A stretch of DNA of 6,194 nt from Desulfuromonas sp. (lineage in GTDB: Bacteria > Desulfobacterota > Desulfuromonadia > Desulfuromonadales > SZUA-401). Both the position numbers and the translations under genes were made by a program. The notes beneath the pieces are model-generated. The model had not been told where the DNA came from and did no database searches. It worked only from the letters and a program-made list of their open reading frames with translations. The stretch is from contig PKUI01000209.1 of NCBI GenBank assembly GCA_002869605.1, forward strand, positions 1 through 6,194, given 5' to 3'. Shown here one piece after another: positions 1 to 6,194 of the stretch (the stretch's first letter is position 1; every line of letters begins with the position of its first letter).

Positions 1-923
1 AGGTAGTTGCTGTCTGCATCCTGGCGGGCGTAGATCGCCGGCCACAGCGCGGAGACCTCGCGCCCCATACCAGCGAAGTGGTTGCCGGAACCGGGAAAGA
101 TAAACGCCAGCTTGCCCTGTCCGGCGAGCGGCTGCGGCGCGTAGAAGACCCGGTCGCGCAGGTTCGCGGCGAGTCCCGTGCCATTCGCACCGAGCGGAGA
201 CTCGGGCTGTTCTTTCAGGGAGCGTTCGGCGTAATCGAGCTGTTCCAGCAGCTGCGTACGCTCAGCGGCCACCAGCGCCAGGCAGCGCTTGCGTTGCGGA
301 TCGAGAGCTGTTGTGCGCACCCAGCGCAGCGCCAGCTCTTCGATAGCGGCGTCCGGTGTCGCGGCCACAAGCTCGCGTAGCCGCGCCAGGCCGACCAGCA
401 GTTCCTCGGCGCTCTCCCCCTCGAGGGCAAACAGGCCTTCCTGCAGCGCTCCGAGCGGGCGCGCGGCGAAACGGTTCTGTTCGCCGGTGGCTTTTTCCTC
501 GCACCCCTCGAGCACCACGTGCGAACAGCTGCCGTCCGTGCCGAAGCCGCTGACCAGCGCACGGCGCGGACCCTCGGCCCGGTTGCGCAGCCAGTACTGC
601 AGCGCATCCGCGGCCAGGAAGCTGCGCTTACCACGAACCCACTCGTAGCGCAGGCTCTGCAGGTTGCGCAGCGGCGGCACCAGCTGCTGTTCGAGACAAA
701 GCGCGGCCTTGATCACCGAAAACAGCCCCGCGGCGGCGCCGGCATGGCCGACATCCCCCTTGGCACTGCCGATGTAGCAGGGGTTGGTGGTCTCCTCGTC
801 CCCCAGCAGTGCGCCAAGGGCGTTGGCCTCGAGATCGTCTTCGGCCGGCAGCCCGCTACCGTGGGTTTCGACGTATCCGATGGACGCCTTGGAACAGGCG
901 GCCTCCGCCAGGGCACGTTCGAC
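1..923 (-). pseudogene. Same-frame continuation of the KS-CLF gene past the TAG: rest of CLF, linker, start of AT (partial)
   Basis: Reading straight through the TAG in the same frame gives 307 sense codons with no further stop, up to the window edge. They complete the CLF domain: GYVETHGSG (His805 counted from the ATG at 3275), GSAKGDVGHAG (Lys839, His844) and the closing strand region GFGTDGSCSHVVLEG (His919). A linker of about 130 residues follows, rich in Leu, Glu and Ala. An acyltransferase domain then begins near residue 1055 with KLAFIFPGSGNHFAGMG, the N-terminal signature of malonyl/acyl transferases. The AT active-site GHSxG would lie beyond base 1. The segment has no convincing start of its own: the only in-frame ATG is at 68-66, already inside the AT. 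It is therefore best treated as one gene with 924-3275. It is labelled pseudogene because of the stop codon, but motifs show no decay, so a sequencing error or read-through remains possible. DH domains may follow outside the window, as in related Pfa3 proteins. Confidence 0.82.
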
Positions 924-926
924 CTA
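924..926 (-). other. In-frame amber (TAG) codon inside the CLF domain
   Basis: On the coding strand the codons are ACC TAC ACC TGT TAG GTC GAA CGT. Residues before (DRDTYTC) and after (VERALAEA) form one continuous helix-like segment leading to the conserved ETHGSG motif, so the frame is unchanged across the stop. In KS-fold relatives this position lies in the variable stretch between the RGVGSA strand and the conserved His motif, where a Ser, Ala, Gln or Leu could sit; TCG, TTG and CAG are each one base from TAG. The preceding gene also ends in TAG (3280-3278), so UAG serves as a real stop at least there. Confidence 0.9.
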
Positions 927-3275
927 ACAGGTGTAGGTGTCGCGATCGGGCATTTCGGCCTCAACCCGGCCGCCGGTCGCGGAACCGACGCCGCGAACAA
1001 TGGCGTAGATCCGATCGCCATCATGGAGGGCATCGTCGAGGCGCTTGAGAACCACCGCCGCGGCCCCCTCGCCGACCAGGGTGCCGTCGGCATTCTTGTC
1101 AAAGGGACGCGCTACCCCCTGCGTGGAGAAGGGGCGGCTCGACTGCTGCCCGAGCACGGCACGCAGGTCACCGGCCATGTCGGCGGCACCGACAATGGCG
1201 CGATTGATCGCTCCCTCCTGCAGCGCCCGCACCCCCGCCTCGAGGGCACGCAGGCCGGAGTTTTCCTCGCTCGAGAGAGTGAAGCTCGGCCCACCGACGC
1301 GAAATTCCTTGGCCACGCGGCTGGCGACAATGCTCCCCAGGGCCCCCATCACCCGGTTGGCGCTCAGCGCCGGGCCGGCCGCTGCACGCAGCTCGGCGAT
1401 CCACGCCTGCAGCTCCTCTTCCGAGAGTTCGCGACCGAGTTGTGCCGCCCACTGGCGGGCATATTTCTCGATGCCCCAGCGGAAACTGAAATTGGTGGCG
1501 TTGAGGTCGAGACCGGTACCGATGAAGACCCCGGTGAACAGCTGGTCTTCTCCTTTGAGGCCGGCATCCTGCAGCGCCGCGTCGGCCGCCTTGAGCATCA
1601 GCAGCTGGCGCGGCAGCATCTCCTCGATCTCCTTCGGCGGAATCCGGAACGCTCCCGGTGCGGTCTCGGCCCGTTCGACGAAGAACCCCTTGAAGCTCTC
1701 CGGTTTGAAGCCGGCGTCACGGAACCAGCGGCTCTCTTCGCTCCCCCACCAGCGGTTCGGGCTCTGCGGCTTGCGCTCGCCGTCACCGCCGAGCAGACGG
1801 CTGCGTAGCTCGGGCAGATTCTCCCAGGGACCGCAGTGTGCCCCGAGGCCGACGATCGCCACCGGTGGCATTTTCTTTTTGAACGACGCCGGGTAGGTCA
1901 CCGTCCCACGGGTGCTCTTCTTCGGAATCCACTCCTCGACCAGCAGGTGCGCGTTGATACCACCGAAGCCAAAAGCACTGACCGCGGCACGCCGTGGCTC
2001 CCCCTTCTTGCGAGCCTTCCAGGCTTTGGGCTGCTGCAGGACCTTGAACGGGCTCCCCTCAAGTTCAACCCCCTTTGCGGGAGTGGTAAAGTTGGCGGTC
2101 GGCGGCAGGGTCCGCTCGCGCAGGGAAAGCAGGATCTTCATCAGTGCCGCCGAGCCGGCGGCGGTCAGCAGGTGGCCGATGTTCGACTTCACCGAGCCGA
2201 GCACGCACTGTCCCGGTTTCCACCCCTCCTTGCCCCACAGGCTTTTAAGGCTGGAAAACTCGACCACGTCGCCAACCGGGGTCCCGGTGGCATGGCATTC
2301 GACCAGGTCGACGTCACTCGGCGACCATCCGGCCTGCTGGTAGGCGGCACGCATGGCGCGCAGCTGCCCTTCGGAGACCGGGGCCAACAGGCTGCCACCG
2401 ATGTCGTTGGAGAGTCCGATGCCGCGGATCACGGCGTAGATCTGGTCGCCGTCGCGGACCGCATCCTCGGTCCGCTTGAGCAGGAACATGCCGCTTCCCT
2501 CGCCGACCACCAGTCCATCGCCGGCAGCATCGAACGGCGAACAGGTACCGCTCGGCGATATGGCGTGGAGTTGGGAAAAACCCATCTGGGTGTAGAGGGA
2601 ATCGGGGCGCGACAGCCCCCCGGTGAGCATGGCATCGGCACGCCCGGCGAGCAGTTCGTCGACCGCCAGCTTGATCGCGTAGAGCGACGAGGCGCAGGCC
2701 GCGTCGAGGGTGTAACAGGTACCGCCGAGCCCCAGCGCTCTGGCCAACAGGCCGGCAGGCAGGCCGGCAACATGGCGGTTGAGCGGTGCCACGGAGGGAA
2801 AAGGCGTCTGCGGCGGCGCATCGAGGAGCTTTTCGGCGAAGGTGCGCCCGAGGTAGTCGCGGGCCATGGTCGAGGAGTATTCACTCGGCAGCGCCAGGTT
2901 GCCGATAATCACCCCGACCCGTTTCCGCTCGAGGTCAGCGATGCGGGCATCGTTAAAGGCCTGGGTGCCGGCACGCAGCAGCAGGCGGTACATCGGGTCG
3001 AGCGTGGCGAGAAAGTCCGCATCGAGATCGAGACCAGCGATCGAGGTCGGATCGCTCTCGTCGTCGATGAAGCAGCCCTTCTTCGAATAGACCTTGTCCG
3101 CGGCGCCGACCTGCGCATCGTAGACCTCGTCCGGCTCGAGCAGCCAGCGCCCCTCGGGCGGTCTGCGCGAGGTGTTGACGCTACCGTTGATGGTCTCCCA
3201 GAAACGATCGAGGGTCGGCGACATGGGAAACACGCCGCCGACCCCGACAATAGCAACCGATTGGCCGTGCTTCAT
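924..3275 (-). CDS. KS-CLF(-AT) lipid synthase subunit, interrupted by an in-frame TAG in the CLF domain
   Basis: The first domain (about residues 1-450) is a complete decarboxylative-condensing ketosynthase. Its nucleophile is Cys194 in DAACASS, with His328 in CHATGTPVGD and Lys363/His368 in VKSNIGH; it closes with FGFGGINAHLLVEE. The second domain (from about 470) is a KS-fold chain length factor: the segment aligned with DAACASS reads SSEENSG, placing Glu671 where Cys would be, so it should not condense chains itself but pair with the first KS. Translation meets TAG at 926-924 after residue 783, in mid-domain, while the same frame goes on coding to base 1. As written, the product lacks the C-terminal part of CLF and the whole AT. 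The ATG at 3275 is supported by the usual short lead before the KS strand SVAIVG and by an AGGGGG ribosome site. It lies 2 bases after the stop of the ACP-KR-DH gene, so the two are probably co-transcribed and translationally coupled. Closest architecture known to me: PfaC/Pfa3 or HglC-type subunits. Confidence 0.9.
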   Translation of the reverse strand: MKHGQSVAIVGVGGVFPMSPTLDRFWETINGSVNTSRRPPEGRWLLEPDEVYDAQVGAADKVYSKKGCFIDDESDPTSIAGLDLDADFLATLDPMYRLLLRAGTQAFNDARIADLERKRVGVIIGNLALPSEYSSTMARDYLGRTFAEKLLDAPPQTPFPSVAPLNRHVAGLPAGLLARALGLGGTCYTLDAACASSLYAIKLAVDELLAGRADAMLTGGLSRPDSLYTQMGFSQLHAISPSGTCSPFDAAGDGLVVGEGSGMFLLKRTEDAVRDGDQIYAVIRGIGLSNDIGGSLLAPVSEGQLRAMRAAYQQAGWSPSDVDLVECHATGTPVGDVVEFSSLKSLWGKEGWKPGQCVLGSVKSNIGHLLTAAGSAALMKILLSLRERTLPPTANFTTPAKGVELEGSPFKVLQQPKAWKARKKGEPRRAAVSAFGFGGINAHLLVEEWIPKKSTRGTVTYPASFKKKMPPVAIVGLGAHCGPWENLPELRSRLLGGDGERKPQSPNRWWGSEESRWFRDAGFKPESFKGFFVERAETAPGAFRIPPKEIEEMLPRQLLMLKAADAALQDAGLKGEDQLFTGVFIGTGLDLNATNFSFRWGIEKYARQWAAQLGRELSEEELQAWIAELRAAAGPALSANRVMGALGSIVASRVAKEFRVGGPSFTLSSEENSGLRALEAGVRALQEGAINRAIVGAADMAGDLRAVLGQQSSRPFSTQGVARPFDKNADGTLVGEGAAAVVLKRLDDALHDGDRIYAIVRGVGSATGGRVEAEMPDRDTYTC

Positions 3276-3277
3276 GC

Positions 3278-6194
3278 CTATGCGGCCCCCTGGAGTTTGT
3301 TGCGCTGAAAGCTCGCGTTCAGCGAGGCGTCAATGACGCATTCGTAGTTTTCGATGCGCGCGATCAGGGCTCCGCTGGCAGGGTCGACAAAGTCGATCTC
3401 GGCGGACGCCTTGCTCTCGCTCTGGCGGATGACCCGCACCCGGATCTCAGCGCCGCTGTCGGGGAAGCGTTCGCGGTACTGGCGATAGCGCCCGGCGAAC
3501 ACCGGCAGAGAGCCGGCCCGGTAACGTTCGAAACTCCACAGGATCATCATCTGGAAGCTGCAGTCCAGCGACAGCGGGTCGGAAAGCCAGGCGTTGCGCA
3601 GCGGCTGATGAATCCACTCCGTTGGCTGCGGTGCCGGACGCACCAGCGACGCCATCCCTTCCTCGGAATAACCGAGCACCTCGCGGATGCCGTGGAAATC
3701 CTTGCCGTGGAACAGGCGGTCAGGCTGGTAGATCTCGTTGATGCCGCGGCTGTATTCCTGCAGCTCCGGACGGACCATCGCCTCCTTGCCCTCCGGCAGG
3801 CGCGCAGCCAGCACGATGCGACCACGGCAATGCACCTGGCGTTGTCCTGCGGCGTTGCTCCCGGAGAGCTCTACCGGAACCACGTGCACACCGTCGCTCT
3901 TGATCGCCTTGCCGGTCATCACCTGCAGGGAGTGGCTCTGCCCCGGCTCAAGGATCACCCCCTTGAGCACCCGGATATCGTTGAACCCGTGGAACTGGAG
4001 CCCCGGGTTGTTGTGGATCGCGCCGTGCGCCATCCACTCGATCATCAGCGCCAGCGGCAGTACCGCTTTACCGTCGATGACGTGCGATTCAAGGAACGGG
4101 TACTGCTCAATGGAGAGCTCTAGATCAAGGGCCTTGGAAACGTAGATATTGTCTGGCGCCTCCTCGCTGCTTGCGACCTCGTCACGACCGCCGAGGATCA
4201 CCAGCTCGACCGGCCCCTGCGGCGCGGTCGCGATCTCCTGAATCAGGTAGTCGGCGCCCGCCTCGAGGTCGATCACCGCGACCCCCTCTTCGGCGAACAG
4301 CTTCTTCAGTGCCGGCGTCACCATGCCACCGTCCCACGGCCCCCAGTTCAGTGACAGCACACGGCAGTCAGGAAACTTGAGCGCCTGCTGCTGGGCAACC
4401 TTGTTGAGGATCTCGTTGGCCACGGCATAGTCGACCTGGCCGGTACGACCGAAGCGCCCGGTCGACGAGGAGAACATCACCATGAAGCTCAGCGCGTCTT
4501 CCTGAAGCGCCGCCAACAGGTTTTCGAGCCCGCTGACCTTGGTGGAATAGACTTGCTCGAACTGCTCGGGGGTCTTGTCCTTGATCAGACGATCGGCCAG
4601 GACCCCAGCGCCATGAATCAGCCCCTTGACCGGGCCGTACTCCTCGCGCACGTCGTCGATCACCGCGGAGACCGCCGCTCCGTCGCGCAGATCGACGGAG
4701 CGGTAAAGAACCTGTCCACCCGCCGCCTTGATACGCTGCAGGGTGCCGCGAATCTCACGATTGCCGAGGATCGACTGGCACTGCTCGCCAACCTCTTTCG
4801 GCTTGAGCGGCGTCTCGGCATTGGCGATCAACGCCTTCTTGATTTCGGCCTCGCCGTTGATCCCCTCGAGCCACGCAGGCTCGGCTTCTGGCAGTGCGCT
4901 GCGCCCGAGCAACAGCAGGGTCGCATGGCTCGAGGCCGCCAGGGCCACTGCCACTTCGGCGGTCACGCCGCGCGCACCACCACTGATCACCACTACGTCG
5001 CCGTAGCCGACCGGGCTATCGTTCGCCTCACCGCTTAAGCCCTGCTCTTCGAGGGCGAGTCCGTAAAGCCCCTGGTCGCCAATGGCAACCTCCTGGGGAC
5101 CGTCGACCATCAATTCCGCGACCAGCTGTTCGGCACACGTAAGCGGATCGCCCGGTTCACCGGCCACGTCAAAAGCGCGGCAGCTGACCTGGGGCCACTC
5201 GTGACCGGCGGTCTTGGCCAGTCCGGCGAGGCCGCCCGAAAGTGTATCCTTGATCGGGCCGCCCTGGGGCAGGCCGAAACGCCCGTTAAGCCGTGAAACA
5301 GTCGCCAGGAACGCCCCTCCCTGCTCGCCGCTGGCGTTCAGGATCGGCTCCGCCAGCTGCATCAGGCGGAAGGACGTCTGGATGAACGCCGCATCGGTGC
5401 CCGATTCGGGAGCCAACAGCACCAGTCCAGCGAGGTCCGCCGGCGGGGTCAGCCCTTCAAGCTGCTCGCCGGAAACCTGCTCCACCTCCAGCTGCTGCGC
5501 AGTGAGTTGTTCACACACGGCTCGGCTCAGCGCCGAACCATCATCAGTAATCCAGATCCGCTTCCCGGCAGGCACCTTGAGCGACAGCCGTTCTCCGTCG
5601 GCGGAGAGGGCCACCGCCTTGAGGACCTTGCGCTCGACCCCCTTGCCGACGACCGGTGGCTCGAAATCGCCCGCTTGCACGGCGGACGCCTCGGAACTTC
5701 CCGATACGCTGGCGAGAAAATCGACAATCTGGCCGACCGTCTGCAGGGTACCGAGATGTTCCGGTTTGACCGCCGGAGCCTCGGGGAGACGCTCCTGCAG
5801 CGCCGAAAGGATCTCGACCCGCTTGATCGAATCGATACCGAGGTCACTGTCGAGGGACATCTCCAACTCCAGCATCTCCTCCGGATAGCCGGTCTTTTCC
5901 GCGATCACCGCCAGCAGGGTGCTGGCGACCCGCTCGCGCTCAAGCCCGCCGCTGACCGCGGGAGCCGCCGACATCGCCGGACTACTCCCGGCTGCAAGGT
6001 GATCGATAATCTGGCCGAGGGTCTGCAGCACCCCGAGATCCTCTGGCTTGACCGCCGGTGCCTCGGGAAGCTTTTCCTGCAGAGCCGAAAGGATCTCGAC
6101 CCGCTTGATCGAGTCGATACCGAGGTCACTGTCGAGGGACATCTCCAACTCCAGCATCTCCTCCGGATAGCCGGTCTTCTCCGCGATCACCGCC
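3278..6194 (-). CDS. PfaA-like multidomain lipid/polyketide synthase, C-terminal part: ACP-ACP-KR-DH (5' end outside window)
   Basis: This is the C-terminal part of a PUFA-synthase-like megasynthase; the frame is open through base 6194, so the true start is outside the window (numbering here is from the GTG at 6190, an internal Val). Two ACP domains (residues about 1-65 and 88-160) each carry the motif LGIDSIK, with phosphopantetheine serines at 27 and 121, joined by an Ala/Ser/Pro-rich linker. A two-part ketoreductase follows (about 205-665): a structural half, then a Rossmann half with the NADPH loop SGGARGVTAEVA (403-414), SSSTGRFG (574-581) and the catalytic Tyr588 in YAVAN. A hot-dog dehydratase (about 690-955) has HVIDGKAVLP with His703, LFHGKDF and DCSFQ with Asp876, so both KR and DH look catalytically intact. 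KR would reduce ACP-bound 3-ketoacyl chains and DH would dehydrate them; the protein is presumably cytosolic. It ends in TAG two bases before the next gene. KS and AT domains are expected upstream, and more ACPs are possible. The product lipid cannot be told from sequence; Hgl-type glycolipid synthases are the main alternative to PUFA. Confidence 0.93.
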   Translation of the reverse strand, partial: AVIAEKTGYPEEMLELEMSLDSDLGIDSIKRVEILSALQEKLPEAPAVKPEDLGVLQTLGQIIDHLAAGSSPAMSAAPAVSGGLERERVASTLLAVIAEKTGYPEEMLELEMSLDSDLGIDSIKRVEILSALQERLPEAPAVKPEHLGTLQTVGQIVDFLASVSGSSEASAVQAGDFEPPVVGKGVERKVLKAVALSADGERLSLKVPAGKRIWITDDGSALSRAVCEQLTAQQLEVEQVSGEQLEGLTPPADLAGLVLLAPESGTDAAFIQTSFRLMQLAEPILNASGEQGGAFLATVSRLNGRFGLPQGGPIKDTLSGGLAGLAKTAGHEWPQVSCRAFDVAGEPGDPLTCAEQLVAELMVDGPQEVAIGDQGLYGLALEEQGLSGEANDSPVGYGDVVVISGGARGVTAEVAVALAASSHATLLLLGRSALPEAEPAWLEGINGEAEIKKALIANAETPLKPKEVGEQCQSILGNREIRGTLQRIKAAGGQVLYRSVDLRDGAAVSAVIDDVREEYGPVKGLIHGAGVLADRLIKDKTPEQFEQVYSTKVSGLENLLAALQEDALSFMVMFSSSTGRFGRTGQVDYAVANEILNKVAQQQALKFPDCRVLSLNWGPWDGGMVTPALKKLFAEEGVAVIDLEAGADYLIQEIATAPQGPVELVILGGRDEVASSEEAPDNIYVSKALDLELSIEQYPFLESHVIDGKAVLPLALMIEWMAHGAIHNNPGLQFHGFNDIRVLKGVILEPGQSHSLQVMTGKAIKSDGVHVVPVELSGSNAAGQRQVHCRGRIVLAARLPEGKEAMVRPELQEYSRGINEIYQPDRLFHGKDFHGIREVLGYSEEGMASLVRPAPQPTEWIHQPLRNAWLSDPLSLDCSFQMMILWSFERYRAGSLPVFAGRYRQYRERFPDSGAEIRVRVIRQSESKASAEIDFVDPASGALIARIENYECVIDASLNASFQRNKLQGAA
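3286..3291 (-). promoter_or_regulatory. Ribosome binding site of the KS-CLF gene, inside the end of the ACP-KR-DH gene
   Basis: AGGGGG on the minus strand lies 10 bases upstream of the ATG at 3275 and overlaps the last codons (Gln-Gly-Ala-Ala) of the preceding gene. With a stop-to-start gap of only two bases, it suggests coupled translation of the two synthase subunits. The match to the anti-Shine-Dalgarno consensus is partial. Confidence 0.55.
5811..5912 (-). repeat. Tandem ACP-coding repeat, copy 2 (last ACP before the KR)
   Basis: Second copy of the ACP core, with the phosphopantetheine Ser at codon 5830-5828. The two differences from copy 1 (in a Asp/Ser/Ile-region codon and in the EKTGYP region) are both synonymous. 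Outside the core, the copies diverge more: at the protein level LPEAPAVKPEDLGVLQTLGQI against LPEAPAVKPEHLGTLQTVGQI regions differ at a few residues, and the linkers that follow are unrelated. This is the last carrier domain before the KR structural subdomain. Confidence 0.9.
6093..6194 (-). repeat. Tandem ACP-coding repeat, copy 1 (5'-most visible copy)
   Basis: This 102-base stretch encodes the core of the first visible ACP, including LGIDSIK with its phosphopantetheine Ser (codon 6112-6110). It matches 5811-5912 at 100 of 102 bases, at a period of 282 bases (94 codons). The window ends inside the repeat, so further copies upstream are possible; PfaA-type synthases commonly carry several. 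Confidence 0.9.

Noticed and set aside
215..634. Minus-strand open frames of 139 and 80 codons in other frames
   Set aside because: They overlap the CLF/linker frame that carries the conserved motifs; their translations are Arg/Ser/Ala-rich without family resemblance.
1..923. A separate downstream AT gene with its own start
   Set aside because: The only in-frame ATG (68-66) is inside the AT domain, and GTG codons after the TAG fall within conserved CLF or linker sequence; there is no intergenic gap or obvious ribosome site.
900..940. A frameshift as the cause of the break in the CLF
   Set aside because: Codon-by-codon reading across the stop shows the downstream CLF and AT motifs in exactly the same frame, so no insertion or deletion needs to be assumed.
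519..1808. A 429-codon plus-strand open frame opposite the CLF region
   Set aside because: It is antisense to clear KS/CLF motifs, its translation has no recognisable domain, and it is Arg/Gly/Gln/Leu-rich as expected from the reverse of GC-rich coding DNA.
1836..3308. A 490-codon plus-strand open frame opposite the KS domain
   Set aside because: Fully antisense to the intact ketosynthase; no family motif and low-complexity basic composition. Long antisense frames are common opposite high-GC3 genes.
4738..4890. Apparent insertion in the KR between the NADPH loop and the next strand (residues about 436-490)
   Set aside because: A similar charged insertion with an ETPLKP-like stretch is, as far as I recall, usual in the KRs of PfaA-type synthases, so it is not notable.
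6188..6190. GTG at 6190 as the start of the ACP-KR-DH gene
   Set aside because: The same GTG is an internal Val codon in the next ACP repeat (LLAVIAEKTGYP), and the frame is open to the window edge; the real start must be upstream.
1..6194. CRISPR arrays, tRNA/rRNA genes, insertion sequences, terminators
   Set aside because: None seen. The window is coding throughout apart from the 2-base gap between the two genes, and the only substantial direct repeat is the ACP pair.

Overview
This window is part of a multidomain lipid (polyketide-type) synthase locus of the PUFA-synthase (Pfa) / heterocyst-glycolipid (Hgl) group. All supportable coding sequence is on the minus strand, so the genes read from base 6194 towards base 1. 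The DNA is GC-rich with G/C-biased third codon positions. No taxonomic marker is present. The domain order (tandem ACPs-KR-DH in one protein, KS-CLF-AT in the next) resembles myxobacterial-style Pfa2/Pfa3 proteins and related synthases in anaerobic former deltaproteobacteria such as the Desulfuromonadia; that assignment is an inference.

Layout in transcription order. (1) Bases 6194-3278 hold the C-terminal 972 codons or so of a PfaA-like protein. They encode two visible acyl carrier protein repeats, a large two-part ketoreductase and a C-terminal hot-dog dehydratase. Its N-terminus, where KS and acyltransferase domains would be expected, lies beyond base 6194. (2) After a 2-base gap, the next gene starts at 3275. 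It encodes a complete ketosynthase (Cys-His-His), then a chain-length-factor-like KS whose active-site Cys is replaced by Glu, then a linker and the start of an acyltransferase domain that runs off the window at base 1. The two genes are almost certainly one transcription unit with coupled translation.

The main surprise is an in-frame amber codon (TAG, 926-924) inside the CLF domain. The same reading frame continues without another stop for 307 codons to the window edge and keeps the expected CLF motifs and then the AT motif. So this is a point stop rather than a frameshift. It could be a recent nonsense mutation, a sequencing error, or a recoded/read-through codon; the sequence alone does not decide. 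If UAG terminates here, the product is 783 residues, with half a CLF and no AT.

How the parts would work together: acyl chains would be carried on the ACP phosphopantetheine arms, extended by KS (with CLF), reduced by KR and dehydrated by DH. The AT would load or transfer acyl groups. The enoyl reductase and any further DH or acyltransferase domains would have to be encoded outside the window. Nothing on the plus strand looks like a real gene, and there is no non-coding stretch of any length.
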